DNA of 64,000 nucleotides from Amylostereum areolatum (lineage: Eukaryota; Basidiomycota; Agaricomycetes; Russulales; Stereaceae). Made by a program: the position numbers and the translations under genes. The notes beneath the pieces are model-generated. The model did not search any database. It had not been told where the DNA came from and saw only the letters and a program-made list of their open reading frames with translations. This document shows, piece after piece, positions 53,994 through 64,000 of this stretch. Location: the NCBI GenBank assembly GCA_012932865.1, contig SAXG01000048.1, positions 62,001-126,000 on the forward strand, in the 5' to 3' direction. Numbering within the stretch: the first letter of the stretch is position 1; the number at the start of each line of letters is the position of its first letter.

Positions 53994-54384
53994 TGAAGGG
54001 CGATGTACGATCACATTATGGGCAGGGCCGTCACGCTAACGAGCGGGAAAATGTTCCCGTAGTACATACTTATTCGCATATGTATGCTGTTCTCTTGTTC
54101 TGACATGGGCAAATGTCGGCGTGAGGATCGATGTCCACGCCGTCATGCGCTGGAGAATATTTGACTTGGAGGAGAGGCATAATTATTGAAGGCTCTGTGG
54201 TGGCTTTCAGACGCACCGTGGTCACTGCGGAGTCGACCCCCACAATACTGAATGTATACAATGACTGAATATCCATGTCTAAGAGAACACGGCGACAGCA
54301 TCAAACGCTACTCATACACTTCCGCATCGAAACGCAGGCAGGAATGGACCGCTTGCGCCCCCAGCGCCGCCCGTAGAACTATCT
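53994..54384. other. Intergenic between converging F-box genes
   Basis: About 390 bp between the stop codons of two tail-to-tail F-box genes. Nothing recognised; expected to contain both polyadenylation regions. Confidence 0.5.
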
Positions 54385-55733
54385 TCACAGAACGGCGCTC
54401 CCGAGCTCGGGAAACAGCGCCTTACCCTCCCCGTCCTCCAGCACGAACCCGCGCCCACGCAACCTCTCCACATTCACAGCGCCCTCCTCGGCCCACCTCC
54501 TAACCTCCCTCACCCACCTCGTTTCCCCCACCACTATCCTCTGCACGGCCTCCGGAAGCCTCTCGAGTGCGTCGACCCACGCCTGTGCCTCCGCCGCCGT
54601 CCACTCCTTCGTCCATAAGTCCATGTCCAAGAAACCATCTTCGTCCATCTCATTCGCGCGGTTCTCCTCGCCCGCGCGCATCGCTGGAAAATTGAGATGC
54701 GTGACGGTCAGCGGGAACGGATACCGCACGAGGAGCCGCGTGATGTGCTCCGCGATGCCAGAGAGCGCGAGCGAGCGCAGGGACGGCGCGGTCGTGTGCA
54801 GCGTCGGATAGACCCCCGGATCGTACACCGATTCGCCATCGGAGTCGAGCTGAGGGAAGCCGCAGCCGAACACCTCGGAGACCTGCAGATCGAGGTGTGT
54901 GAGCGCCCCGAGGTCGTAGTCGTCCAGCGACCAGAGGTGGCACTGGAGATACTTTGGCTTGTACCCCTTCCCGACGAGGAGCGGCGTCTGGTCGAGCTGG
55001 AGATGTGTCAGGGTTGGGAGGGCGTCGGGAAGATGAGCCGGGTCGAAGGCGTAGCCGTCGCGTACCGCGGACTCGCGGCCGAAGGCGGCGAACGCCTCGA
55101 GGTGCGCGAGCTTTTCTGTGAACTGGGACCAGCTGACCGCCGGGAAGAGCGTGAGCGCGTTGCGGTGGAAGACCACACGGCGGAGGGTCGGCGCGAGCGC
55201 GGTGGCCATCGCTGTTACAAGTAGGCCTCTGTAGAAGCACGGCGATTGGACCCAGCTGCGTTGAGTGTGCATGACAATGCCAGTCAAAATGCGGACGCGG
55301 GATAAGAGGGCGACGAGCGCCGCGAGGTCGGCTTCCGACTCCGACTGACGGGGGGAAACGTCGAGGATGACGTGCCGCACCATGGCACGTTTGAAGGTCG
55401 AGGACTTGAAGGTGGCAAGCGCGTCTGGGGCGGGGGTCGTGGGAGACAGGTGAATGCATTCATAGAGGATGGGCGTGCCGAGCGCGTTCAGTTCGCGGGA
55501 GACGAGTGGCAAGGTCAGTCGCAACTTGAGGGACTCCCGGAAGGAAGAAATCATTGTGTCGAGCGCATCCTCTTTCTGAAATGGTTCCTCGTCGGGGCCG
55601 GGGACGACGTCGAGGAGGCCGGGGACGTGGGTGGCGAGATGGAGGATGCGCAGTTGGATTTCTAGGGGAAGCTATCGTGGAATGAGGTTCAGTTTGTGAG
55701 GCAGGAAGCAGCATTTGAGCTCACCCTGAGCAT
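54385..55733 (-). CDS. F-box-like protein, intact
   Basis: ATG at 55733 gives MLR, intron GTGAGC...CGATAG, then LPLEIQLRILHLATHVPGLL and one long exon to the stop at 54385. Landmarks: TLPLVSRELNALGTPILYEC, MVRHVILDVSPRQSESEADL, TALAPTLRRVVFHRNALTLF, LPTLTHLQLDQTPLLVGKGY, LQCHLWSLDDYDLGALTHLD, LRSLALSGIAEHITRLLVRY, AQAWVDALERLPEAVQRIVV and the end region GRGFVLEDGEGKALFPELGS. The first exon is the same MLR as in the gene at 52612, with the intron in the same place, showing shared ancestry. It is head-to-head with the F-box relic at 56168. Confidence 0.85.
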
Positions 55734-56167
55734 TATTTGTCGGTTCCGCGAATGTAGGGATGTTCGAGTGGGTGGAGGAGGAGAACAAGGAAGGAGACGA
55801 CGCGACGACGCGGCGGCACTTATTATGACGAAAATGCCACACGACACGTGATCGTGGCCGTAATCGTAACGAAGTGACCGTGGCTCGAGTCATATCACAC
55901 CCTCCATTGCAGTGGACGCACGTCGCGAGCTCTGTCCCCGTACAAATATGTGTCAACGAGCGCACGAATTCCGGGAGGTATAATGGTTGCAAAGATAGGA
56001 AGGCGAGGAAGTTGGGCGCGACAATGGGCGTGACGGGTGGATTAAGGTGACTGGACTCGGTCACATCGGCGTCGAGTCGTCGTGAACTGTTCAACGTTCA
56101 ACGTTCAACTGTCCTCTTGCTCTTACCTCGAGGCTCGGCCCACGACTTCACAGTGTTAGTGTCATTC
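55734..56167. promoter_or_regulatory. Shared region between divergent F-box genes
   Basis: 434 bp between the starts of two divergently transcribed F-box genes. It must contain at least one promoter. A GTTCAACGTTCAACGTTCAA-type short direct repeat lies near 56090-56110 (three AACGTTC units). No TATA box stands out on either side. Confidence 0.4.
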
Positions 56168-57400
56168 ATGAGCATATTACAGGTGCGTCACGGCTTCATT
56201 CATTGTCTAAAAAGTGACTGATAGCACCAATATCACTAGTTACCGCTTGAGCTCCAACTCCGCATCCTCCCGCTCGCGACGAACGTCCCCAACCTCCTCG
56301 ACATCGTCCCCGATCCCGCCGATCCCACTTTATCCGATATCTCTGCCCTCGAAAATCTCATCAAAGACTTCCATGCGTCGCTGAAAACACGGCTTGCGCT
56401 CCCCCTGGTCTCGCGCCATTTCCACGTGCTCGCCACGCCCCTCCTCTACGAATGCGTACACATCAACCCAAGGACACCCATCCCGAACGCACTCACCACT
56501 CTCAAATCTTCCCCTTCAAAAGCCGCCATGATAAAACACGTTATTCTGGACTTTTATCCCGCACACTCGGAGGCCTGAGCTCGCCGCGCTCTTCTCGTGC
56601 CTCCATGATGTGGCCATCCTCTACGTCGTCGCCCATGTCGAGCGCAGCTGGCCGAAGTGGTCTCCATTTTGAAGGGTCCTTGCATCGTCGATGACCTTCG
56701 CCTTCGCGCCGACACTACGCCGTCCTGGTTCTGTACCGTAACGCGCTGAAACTCCTCCGGGTTCAAGACATGTGCAAATATCACGCAGAAGCTCGTACAT
56801 CTCGAGGCGCTCAGTCTCTTTCTGCCAGGATCGCCCGAGACGCGACTATTCTTTCTCTTTGATTGAGCTCCCCCCATCCCTTCCCAGCCTAACATACCTC
56901 CGCATCGACGAGGCGCCTGCTGTCCCTCGTTGAAGGACTTCCGTTGACGCACCTTCATTGCCATCTGTGGCTTCTATCCTGCTTCGAGCTCTCCGGCCTT
57001 ACTCACCTTTCTCTGCAAGGTATCGGAGTCGTTCGATCGCCGTCTGCCCCCGGACGTCAGCCGCCAACTCTGCCGAAGAAGACTTCGATCCTGGAGTCTA
57101 CTTATCCCACCCTCCATTCGGCCTGCGTGCGCCTCGTCTCCTTGTCCCTCTCGGGAACGCCCGCGGAGATCGTCCATCTCCTCACAAGATACCCGTTTCC
57201 GGGACAGCGCGACGTACCTGATCTTTCCATCGATACACACGAGCGAGTGGGATTGCGTTGACGACTGGTTCGACGCCCTGGTGGGATTATCTGGAAGTAT
57301 AAGGAAGGTCGTGGTGGGGGGGGCAGGAGTGGGTGAGGAAGCTCAGGAAGTGCGAAGGCAGAAAGGTGTTGGATTCGTCCCGTCTCAAGAGGTGTGCATT
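56168..57400 (+). pseudogene. F-box-like gene relic
   Basis: First exon MSILQ at 56168, intron GTGCGT...CACTAG, then an open F-box half: LPLELQLRILPLATNVPNLL, ALPLVSRHFHVLATPLLYEC, AAMIKHVILDFYPAHSEA, then TGA at about 56577. Family sequence continues in other frames: FSCLHDVAILYVVAHVERSW, FAFAPTLRR, LPSLTYLRIDEAPA, LTHLHCHLWLL, LTHLSLQGIGV, STYPTLHSACVRLVSLSLSG and EIVHLLTRYPFPG to about 57220. Multiple stops and frame changes make it a pseudogene; a truncated F-box-only peptide of about 120 residues remains possible. Confidence 0.8.
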
Positions 57401-57634
57401 TACAGTGGAAAATGCTGAGGGAATGGCGGTGTTTCCCTGATTTCGTAGACACATATGTCAAGTCGTCCTGTATTCCTACCATCCGTCTGCCTACGTACTA
57501 TAATGATATTTCCCCGTCCGGTGTTCTCTGGCATCGCGTCAGGAGCATCACGGGATCCAGTGCACAAGCGCCTAGTTCCGTTGATAATCTGCCCAGCCCT
57601 ATCCAACACTCTTGAAGACACCACTCACGCAGAC

Positions 57635-58454
57635 ATGGCCGACCCTTTCGGAAAAGTAGCGTATCATCTCTTTCCATGTGTTCACGCGCTCGTAGCCCCT
57701 CACATCGCCTTTCTAGGTGCATCTTCTGCTTGATCGTCAAAGGTGCGGCATTCTGATTCTCGCCGCCACACTGACTTGGGTCATACGCGATTCAACGCTT
57801 TTTCTCTTGCTAGGGACCATCCCGAGCTTCAAGGTCTACGAAACGGAGCACATGTATGTATCCTCTGCTTTGTCCAACTTTGTCTTATCCTTACTCGCCA
57901 CTGCACAATTGCTTAGGCTTGCCTTCCTGGACATCGCCCCCGTCTCGCACGGCCACACACAGATAATCCCCAAATGTACGTCTTCAATCTGTTAGAGTCG
58001 ACAGCCTGGCGCGGTATAACCGTACGGGCGCGGCATTCCAGATCATGCACGGACCATCCTCGAAACTCCCGGACGAGTACCTTGCGGAGGTGGGGCCCAT
58101 CGCGAAGAAGGTTGCGCTGGCCACGAGGGGCGGAACAGTTCAACGTTCTGCAGGTGCGTTCTCCCTCTTTCCCGCACGTATTCCCTCCTTTTCACACCGA
58201 CCACGAATCTGTCAGAACAACGGCAAAATGGCCTTCCAGGTACAGTCCTGTGTTACGGCTCGGCGTTCGAGCACGAAACGCTGAGCGCGCGCAGTCTGCG
58301 AATGGACAGCACGTCGACCACGTTCATTTCCACGTCATCCCTGAAACCTACGCCAGAGGAGGGCCTTATTTTGTCGGAGGATAAATGGCCGCAGAAGAGC
58401 CCGACGAAGGAGGAGCTCGCAGTGCAGCTCGAGGCGATGAAAGGCAAGCTGTGA
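57635..58454 (+). CDS. HINT/HIT-family nucleotide hydrolase, frame-broken
   Basis: HIT proteins hydrolyse AMP-lysine and other nucleotidyl conjugates using the HxHxH triad. ATG at 57635 (MADPFGK). Exons recognised: CIFCLIVKG, TIPSFKVYETEH, LAFLDIAPVSHGHTQIIPK, SSKLPDEYLAEVGPIAKKVA, EQFNVLQ, NNGKMAFQ, then HVDHVHFHVIP containing the triad, and ILSEDKWPQKSPTKEELAVQ to KGKL at 58454. Introns are short and canonical. The reading frame is out of phase at three places: between exons 1 and 2, one extra base before EQFNVLQ (about 58130), and one extra base after HVIP (about 58350). Either a recent pseudogene or a gene with assembly indels. Confidence 0.75.
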
Positions 58455-59126
58455 CGAGTTGGTCAACAAAGGCTGGGAGGACCGTGTCGTTTCATACTGT
58501 GAAAAAAACTCCTTGCATCGACCTTTCATCTCCGGCGGGGAAAGTGACTTGACTGGCGGTGAATACGTTGGCTTGTTCGGTCACTGGAAGGGAAATGCTC
58601 TGTCGCGATGGGACCCTGAAAAATGGCTCGCGAAACCGGGTTTCCCGTCTCGATCCACGATGGTGTCGGTCCACATGGATTGACCCGTACAAAGAGAGAG
58701 ACGAATCTGGACAAGGAGACGTTTGCTCGTACTTACATCAGACCTTTTGTGCCCTGCGTGAAATGAGGCAGCGATTGCGACCAGAAAGGGCCAAAGCGGT
58801 GTACACTCCGCGCGCGAAAGGGTGGTGTTTGGAAACCAAGGGACGGAGGAAGATCAAACGGAAATCGCACTGAAAGATGTGCGCCCCAAACGGGGAGGAA
58901 CGCAAAGCCGAAAGGATGCGCAGAGCGCGGGTGAGGCCATAAAAAGTCGATTTCCACCCAGCTAGAGAATACATCCCCCCGCTCTTCCTGACCCGTCACA
59001 GGGGGCAAGAACCCCTCCCTTCGAACCTTCCCATTCCACCACCACCGCCACTTAGTCTATCCACGCTTCGGCTATCGACCCCGCTTGCGGTGGCCGACGT
59101 GTCTTTCGTGGGCCGGGAGACCCCCG
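58455..59126. other. Intergenic, no gene seen
   Basis: Downstream of the HIT gene up to the target duplication of the second retro-insertion. Several short ORFs, none with a domain. Confidence 0.5.
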
Positions 59127-59142
59127 TCACGTGGCCGTGTCT

Positions 59143-59715
59143 TTTTTTTTTTTTTTTTTTTTTTTTGAATACATTTATATCCCGCGTCAAGTACCTAAGA
59201 CTAAATGCGGCTCCCCGAAGGGTACAGGTGAACGGAAAGTATGGTAGAACAGAGTCGGACAGAAGGATGGAAGGGTCGTTGAAAGGAAGGGATGCGTCGA
59301 ACTCGAGTGGCAAGAGACGGCGCGTTGGGAGAACCGCACGCGGGGGCCGCGCGGTGAAGGGGGGCAAAGCCCCATGAAGAACCGGACCCCATACCAGCGG
59401 GCGTCGACGACAGCTGCAGGCACACTGCCGCCTCGCAGCGCTGGCGCATAGAGGAGAGGGAGCCAGACATTGCTGGGCCTCAAGAACTCAGCGGGGGAAA
59501 CCGGGGTGGGTAGGAGGGGTGGGCCGTCGTCCACGTCGACGGCCTCGGTTCTGCGGGTACCAACGACGTTCCGCATACGTCGCTGGCTTGCGGCGGAGGG
59601 CTGCCGACTTTGACGAGCCTGGCAAGCCAGGTTCTCGCCTCCCCAGGCCTCCCACGCACCCACTTGGGGTCCCCAATCCCAAGTGATGGTGGTGGTTAGA
59701 GGTCAAGAGAGCCCT
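59143..59715 (-). mobile_element. Truncated non-LTR retro-insertion with 16-bp TSD
   Basis: Flanked by identical 16-bp copies of GTCACGTGGCCGTGTC at 59127-59142 and 59716-59731. It begins on the plus strand with a run of T, i.e. a poly(A) tail on the minus strand, followed by GAATACATTTATATCCCGCG and TCAAGTACCTAAGACTAAAT. The LINE at 20678 has nearly the same ~45 bp in the same place (ATACATTTGTATCCCGCATC, then AAGTACCTATGACTAAATGC). Beyond that the two differ, so this is a 5'-truncated copy of a sister LINE or a SINE that borrows the LINE 3' tail. No complete ORF is present. Confidence 0.88.
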
Positions 59716-59731
59716 GTCACGTGGCCGTGTC

Positions 59732-60897
59732 AGCCAGGGGCGGATACCCGTGGCAGCGGGTCCGCCCCCACTTGCATGCTGAACTGCTGTGGGACGAGGA
59801 GGTCGACTTCGACGCTGGCGAGGGTGGCTGACGGCGCCGTGGATTGGAACCAGACCGCCGTGCATGTAGGTGGAGGGGGTTGGTGTGTGGGCAGAGGTCG
59901 TAGGCTGGTACAGGGGTGAGTAATGTGTTCTTTCGCAAACGAAACCGAGCTGACGCACCACATCGGCAGACCCATCCCTTGTGGATCGTGATGGCATCCG
60001 ACGCCACAGTGCGGAACCCAACGGCGACGTGCACTTGTCCTAAGGAACGTGAACCCTATGCGTGGTTAGGCCTTCAATTTGATGATACTCGCTGGAGAAA
60101 CTTACAGCGGGAATCTGGATATACCCGGAGATTGTCTGACGGTGCCAGACCTACTCGACGGGCGTGTTGGGAACAGAACGCACCGCACAAGAATGGGTTG
60201 AACGTCCGATGACGCCGGTCTTGGCTGTCCCCACAAAGGGGGGAAGCGTGGTACTGGTCCAGTGGTGCCACGCTAGAGAGGGGGGGATTGAGAGGGTGGA
60301 AGAGGGGATTGTGAGGGTGAAGGTGCGACTGCCTGGAGAAATCTGTCTGTCCCGTCGACGAAACTTTATAGGCATTGTGAATATCAGCTTGCTTTGTTCG
60401 AGTGGCGTGCGACGGAAAACGTGCTCATCTTCACGAATTGCATTATCTGATACCTTGACCATCTTATTTTCTGCAAGCTGTTGAAGTTGAATATATACAT
60501 ATCCAGTTCTGCCATGGAAACCAGCGTGGAGGAAGACTCGAAGAGGAAGAAACGGGCGAAGACGCACCTTCAACGGAGTTGCACATGTGCATGTTCCCTC
60601 GGTCTCCACCCTTCGCTCAATAAATCGGGAGACTTCCGCAAAATCACTGCATTTCAGCGTCGTATAAAGAACAGGCATTTCATCCAGGGTGTACGATGCT
60701 GGTGGGGCTGCGACGTCGTGGAACGTGGTGACCTCGCGCCGCGGCGGGTTATGGCATGATTACCTAAAATCGCGCGATAAACCGTCGATAAGATTAGATA
60801 AGTACTTAATAGGCGAGCAGAATGGCGTGGCCGGCTAGACTGCGAACGCTCTTGTCTTCTGCCATCTCCTCGTGCCCGCCATCTCCTCCACGTCGCG
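59732..60897. other. Intergenic, no gene recognised
   Basis: About 1.2 kb after the retro-insertion. ORFs up to 175 codons on the minus strand (60151-60678) have no recognisable motif. The last 100 bp before 60898 are rich in CT and should be promoter/5' leader of the next gene. Confidence 0.5.
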
Positions 60898-62531
60898 ATG
60901 GACGACGACGACACCCTCGCCAGCACCAGCTACGCCACCCTCCGCGCGATGCCCGCCCTCGACACCGCCTCCCTCTCGAGCAGCCAGCCCTCCTCACCCC
61001 GCTCGAGCGCGCTTCCCTCCCCGCCCGACAGCCCTGACTCCATCTCCTCCTTCCCCTCCCTCTCCTCGTCCTTCTTCTTCTCCTCCGCCGCAGCCAGCCC
61101 GCCCCACGACGCGCACTCCACCGAGGGCCTCATCATCCCCTCGCTCACCCTCCCCGACGCCCTGCGCCAGCCCACGCCCTACGGCAAGACCCTCGGCGAC
61201 GTGCGTCTGATCGTGCTCGGCGATCACGCGAGCTTTCTGCTCGAGGGGAACGAGGACGTCGTCGATAAGGGATCCCCGGAATCCATCGCCGGCGTCGAGG
61301 GTGCCACGCTCGTGCGGGCCTCGACGGATTGGATCGAGCATCGCGACGCGCACGGCCTCGAGCGGTTCGAGCCCGCGCACAACGTCGAGATCTTGGAGGT
61401 GTCGAGGAGTGCGGAGGTAAGCTCTGCCTTGTGTCTACCATCTGCAGCGCTCGTCGATGGCCAGCTATCGTCGCGTTCCACCTCCAGCACGAGCCACTGC
61501 CTCGTGCACGCCCGTTCAGTTTATGATCGCACTTTTCCTCGACATCATCGTTTCTTGGGCACAAGGGTGCCCCGTTTGCAGTCCTCGTGAATGCGAATGT
61601 GTTTCTGCCGTTCCATGTCGCGATCGCATACATCCTTGTCGTCGTTCATGTCGCCTTGAACCCTCACGACGTCGTCGCGGGATCGATCCGTTCTCCCTTT
61701 CTCATTCTCGCCAACCGCTCAGAACGCTGACCCCAGTGTAACGCAGCACGACGACTTTGCGCGAACGCTGCTCGACATCATCCACCAACCTTTCCACGAA
61801 ATGGCCGACATCATCGACCCGCTCTCCCCGCCATCGGCCCTGCTCTCCACCCTCGTCGCCTCCTCCACGTCACCCCTCTACACCGCCCTGGTCGTCCTCT
61901 CCTCAGGTCTGTCGTCTTTTTCCCGTTTTCACCCAACTCACGCTTCTCTGCAGGCTTATCCACATACGAACGCGCCCTCATCGATACCCTCGGCGCCCAC
62001 ATCCCCGTCATCATTCTCCCGCCCTCCGCGGGGACTCACACCCGTCACCGCCTCCCACTTTCCACGCTACGCCCTCCCACCCCCCTGGCGCTCCAGACAG
62101 CCCTATTTCGCACCCCCGAGGCCCTCGCTCTGTTGCGCGCAGAGGCGGCTGAACGCTTCTTCCGATGGCGCGAGATCGAGAGGGCGGCGCGGAGTGCAAG
62201 CGTGCACGTCGAGCGCAGTATGCGGATGCGCAGGGCGTGGGATAAGCGGGGATGGGAGGAGGACTGGGACGCGTCCGTCGTTTGGCAGCGCGCGAGGGGG
62301 AACACCTTCACCGGCATGCCCTCGCCTTCGTCTCGTTCGAGCGCGCCGCATGCCCGCGTCCCGCTCGATCCGCTCCATCTCCCCTCCCTCCTCGCGTTCT
62401 CCCTCGGCCTCTTCTCGCCCCTCAAAGCGCGCATTGCGCATGTCAGACTGTCCGGTCGGAGATTGGGTTGGGTGCTCGTCGGAACGCTGTGCGCCGGGAT
62501 CGGAATCGGGTTGGCGGCGAGGGTGCTGTAG
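60898..62531 (+). CDS. Conserved fungal protein with C-terminal membrane anchor
   Basis: I recognise this as a conserved basidiomycete protein without a named function. Start MDDDDTLASTSYATLRAMPA at 60898; a Ser/Pro-rich N-terminus; then TPYGKTLGDVRLIVLGDHAS, STDWIEHRDAHGLERFEPAH and VEILEVSRSAE. An intron region follows (from 61415), then VNANVFLPFHVAIAYILVVV, DDFARTLLDIIHQPFHEMAD, PLYTALVVLSS, intron, STYERALIDTLGAHIPVIIL, PEALALLRAEAAERFFRWRE, PLDPLHLPSLLAFSLGLFSP and a hydrophobic end RLGWVLVGTLCAGIGIGLAA, typical of a tail anchor. One frame break is needed near 61725 (an extra base between NRS and NADPSVTQ), and the intron before VNANVF is out of phase by eye. Confidence 0.65.
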
Positions 62532-62869
62532 GAAGGATACAGGTATATCCCACGACTTTCCATGACTTTCTACACTGGCTATTTGTTGTAATTTTTGTAC
62601 TGCTCGATATCCTCTGCTGTTGTGTGTTGTGCTGTGTAATGCATACGCGCGCAGTGCGCCTGCGTCGTTCGTTCATAATATATGAATCCATCGATGTCTC
62701 TCGACCAAATCAGAGCGGCGAGCGTGGCGATATCGTATGCATATAAGAACCACATAACGGTCAAAGTACGGTAGCGCCGTGCACACCGTGCACACCTCAT
62801 TCCAAACGACTTGACAGTACAACGGATATCTGTACCGCGATCCAACGTATGTCCCAAAGGTGAACGTGT
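62532..62869. other. Intergenic between converging genes
   Basis: 338 bp between the end of the anchored protein and the end of the next minus-strand F-box gene. AT-richer, with AATATA-like stretches that could serve polyadenylation. Nothing else seen. Confidence 0.5.
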
Positions 62870-64000
62870 CTAGTCGGATCCTGAACGCACGATTTCCTCA
62901 GCAGCGGTGCTCTCGGCGGGCTCGAGGAGCGGCTCGCCCTCCTCGTCCTCCAGCACGAAATCGCACCCGAGCAGCGCATCCGCGTTCACCTCGCCCGCAT
63001 CCACCCATTTCAGAAATTGCGACATCCATTCCTCCGCTCCAACGGTCACCGTCCGGACGCTCGCCGGCAGCCTTACCAGCGCATCGACCCACGCCTGTCC
63101 CTCCGCGGCCGGTCCAATCCTTCGTATATATGTCCAGGAACATATCGTCCCCGTGGTTTTCCTCGCCCCGTCGCATGGACGGGAAGCGGAGGTGTTCGAC
63201 CGTGGACGGGAAGGTGTACAGGGTGAGGAGACGCGTGACGTGCTCCGTGATGCCGGAGAGCGCGAGCGAGACGAGGAGAGGGGCGGTCTCGTGCAGCGTC
63301 GGATACACCCCCGCGGAAAACATCGGTTCGTTGGTGTCAAAGTCGAACACGGGCAGGCCTAAAATCGCCGACGACCTCGGATACGTGCACGTCCAGGTGC
63401 GTGAGCGCGTCGAGGTTGTACGGGCGCATCGACCACAGGTGGCATTGAAGGTGCGTCGGCGTGTAGCCCTGCCCGACGCGCACCATGTTCGTGTCGACGA
63501 GCTGGAGGGTCTTCAGGTGCGGAAGCGCGTCTGGAAAGCGGATGGGGTAGGAGTAGTATTCGCCGTGTCGGCCCGGATTCTGGGCGAAGGAGACCAGGGT
63601 CTCGAGGTGCACGAGCTCCTTCGTGAACTTGGTCCAGGTGCTGGGGGTGACGAGGATGAGTGTGTAGCAGCTGAGCACGAGGCGGCGGAGCGTCGGAGCG
63701 AGCGCCCTCGCCATCGCGTTTATGAGAAGATCGCTGTCGTAGAACGGAGGCTCTGTGAACCCGGCCGGACGATGCACCATGACGGACAGGATGCGGACGC
63801 GGGACAGGAGACCGATGAGCGCCGCGAGGTCTTCTTCGGGCTGAGAAGGGGATACGTCGATAATTACGTGTCGGACCATGGCCGGTTTGAAGGTCGAGGA
63901 GGTGAAAGTGGCGAGCGCGTCCGCGATAGGGGTGGTTTGGGAGAGGTGGACGCATTCATAGAGGATGGGTGTGCCGAGCGCGTTCAGCTCCCGGGAGACG
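62870..64000 (-). CDS. F-box-like protein, 5' end outside window, two frame breaks
   Basis: Same family as 52612 and 54385. From the right window edge: SRELNALGTPILYECVHLSQ, MVRHVIIDVSPSQPEEDLAA, RALAPTLRRLVLSCYTLILV, LPHLKTLQLVDTNMVRVGQG, LQCHLWSMRPYNLDALTHLD. Near 63360 the frame changes (VFDFDTNEPMFSAGVYPTLH, LLVSLALSGITEHVTRLLTL), and near 63115 it changes again through one extra G (AAEGQAWVDALVRLPASVRT, GEVNADALLGCDFVLEDEEG), ending at 62870. F-box itself lies beyond the window. The close match to 54385 over the whole length suggests recent duplication. Confidence 0.8.

Noticed and set aside
1..64000. CRISPR arrays, rRNA, secondary-metabolite or classic prokaryotic defence genes
   Set aside because: No direct-repeat/spacer arrays, no rRNA signature and no synthase or nuclease domains were seen; all recognisable genes are ordinary fungal families.

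Overview
This window is nuclear DNA from a mushroom-forming basidiomycete (Agaricomycetes; the gene families look most like Polyporales, which is inference). Evidence: genes carry many 45-70 bp introns with GT..AG ends; codons are GC-rich; the families are typical of these fungi (BTB/POZ and F-box expansions, kelch-MYND proteins, DUF6534-type membrane proteins, GH28 pectinase, hAT and LINE elements). No bacterial, viral or organellar gene was recognised.

Layout: 1-3178 is the right part of a hAT DNA transposon cut by the window edge. 3270-9065 holds BTB genes, including a tandem duplication whose older copy (4316-7367) is broken by two insertions that can be mapped to the base by comparison with the intact copy (7873-8716). 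9332-17760 holds a decayed kelch-MYND gene, an intact DUF6534-type membrane protein, a decayed GH28 polygalacturonase and a decayed F-box gene. 18239-28568 is a run of seven BTB genes split by a 5'-truncated LINE with a 15-bp target duplication. 29521-32216 has two conserved cellular genes (cyclophilin-40 and an Stm1/HABP4-like protein). 33945-39281 has four more BTB genes, three of them in a same-strand tandem array with repeated upstream blocks. 40242-41736 is a multi-pass membrane protein. 41858-46129 is an OCRL-type inositol-polyphosphate 5-phosphatase with ASH and RhoGAP regions. 46440-47869 is a truncated DHR1/DHX37 helicase remnant. 49700-64000 contains five F-box-type genes, a NOSIP remnant lacking its U-box, a HINT/HIT gene with frame breaks, a second retro-insertion, and a conserved fungal gene with a C-terminal membrane anchor.

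How it fits together: fourteen BTB and six F-box genes or remnants lie in one 64-kb stretch with relics of DNA and RNA transposons. BTB proteins are usually cullin-3 adaptors and F-box proteins SCF adaptors, so the region looks like a fast-evolving reservoir of ubiquitin-ligase substrate receptors; no partner is encoded here, so this is inference. BTB genes share intron positions, which supports copying at the DNA level.

Caution: several otherwise well-conserved genes (OCRL, HINT, the 60.9-kb gene, two F-box genes, one BTB gene) contain single-base frame breaks. Some may be assembly indels rather than true pseudogenes; read-level evidence is needed. Exon limits were inferred by eye.
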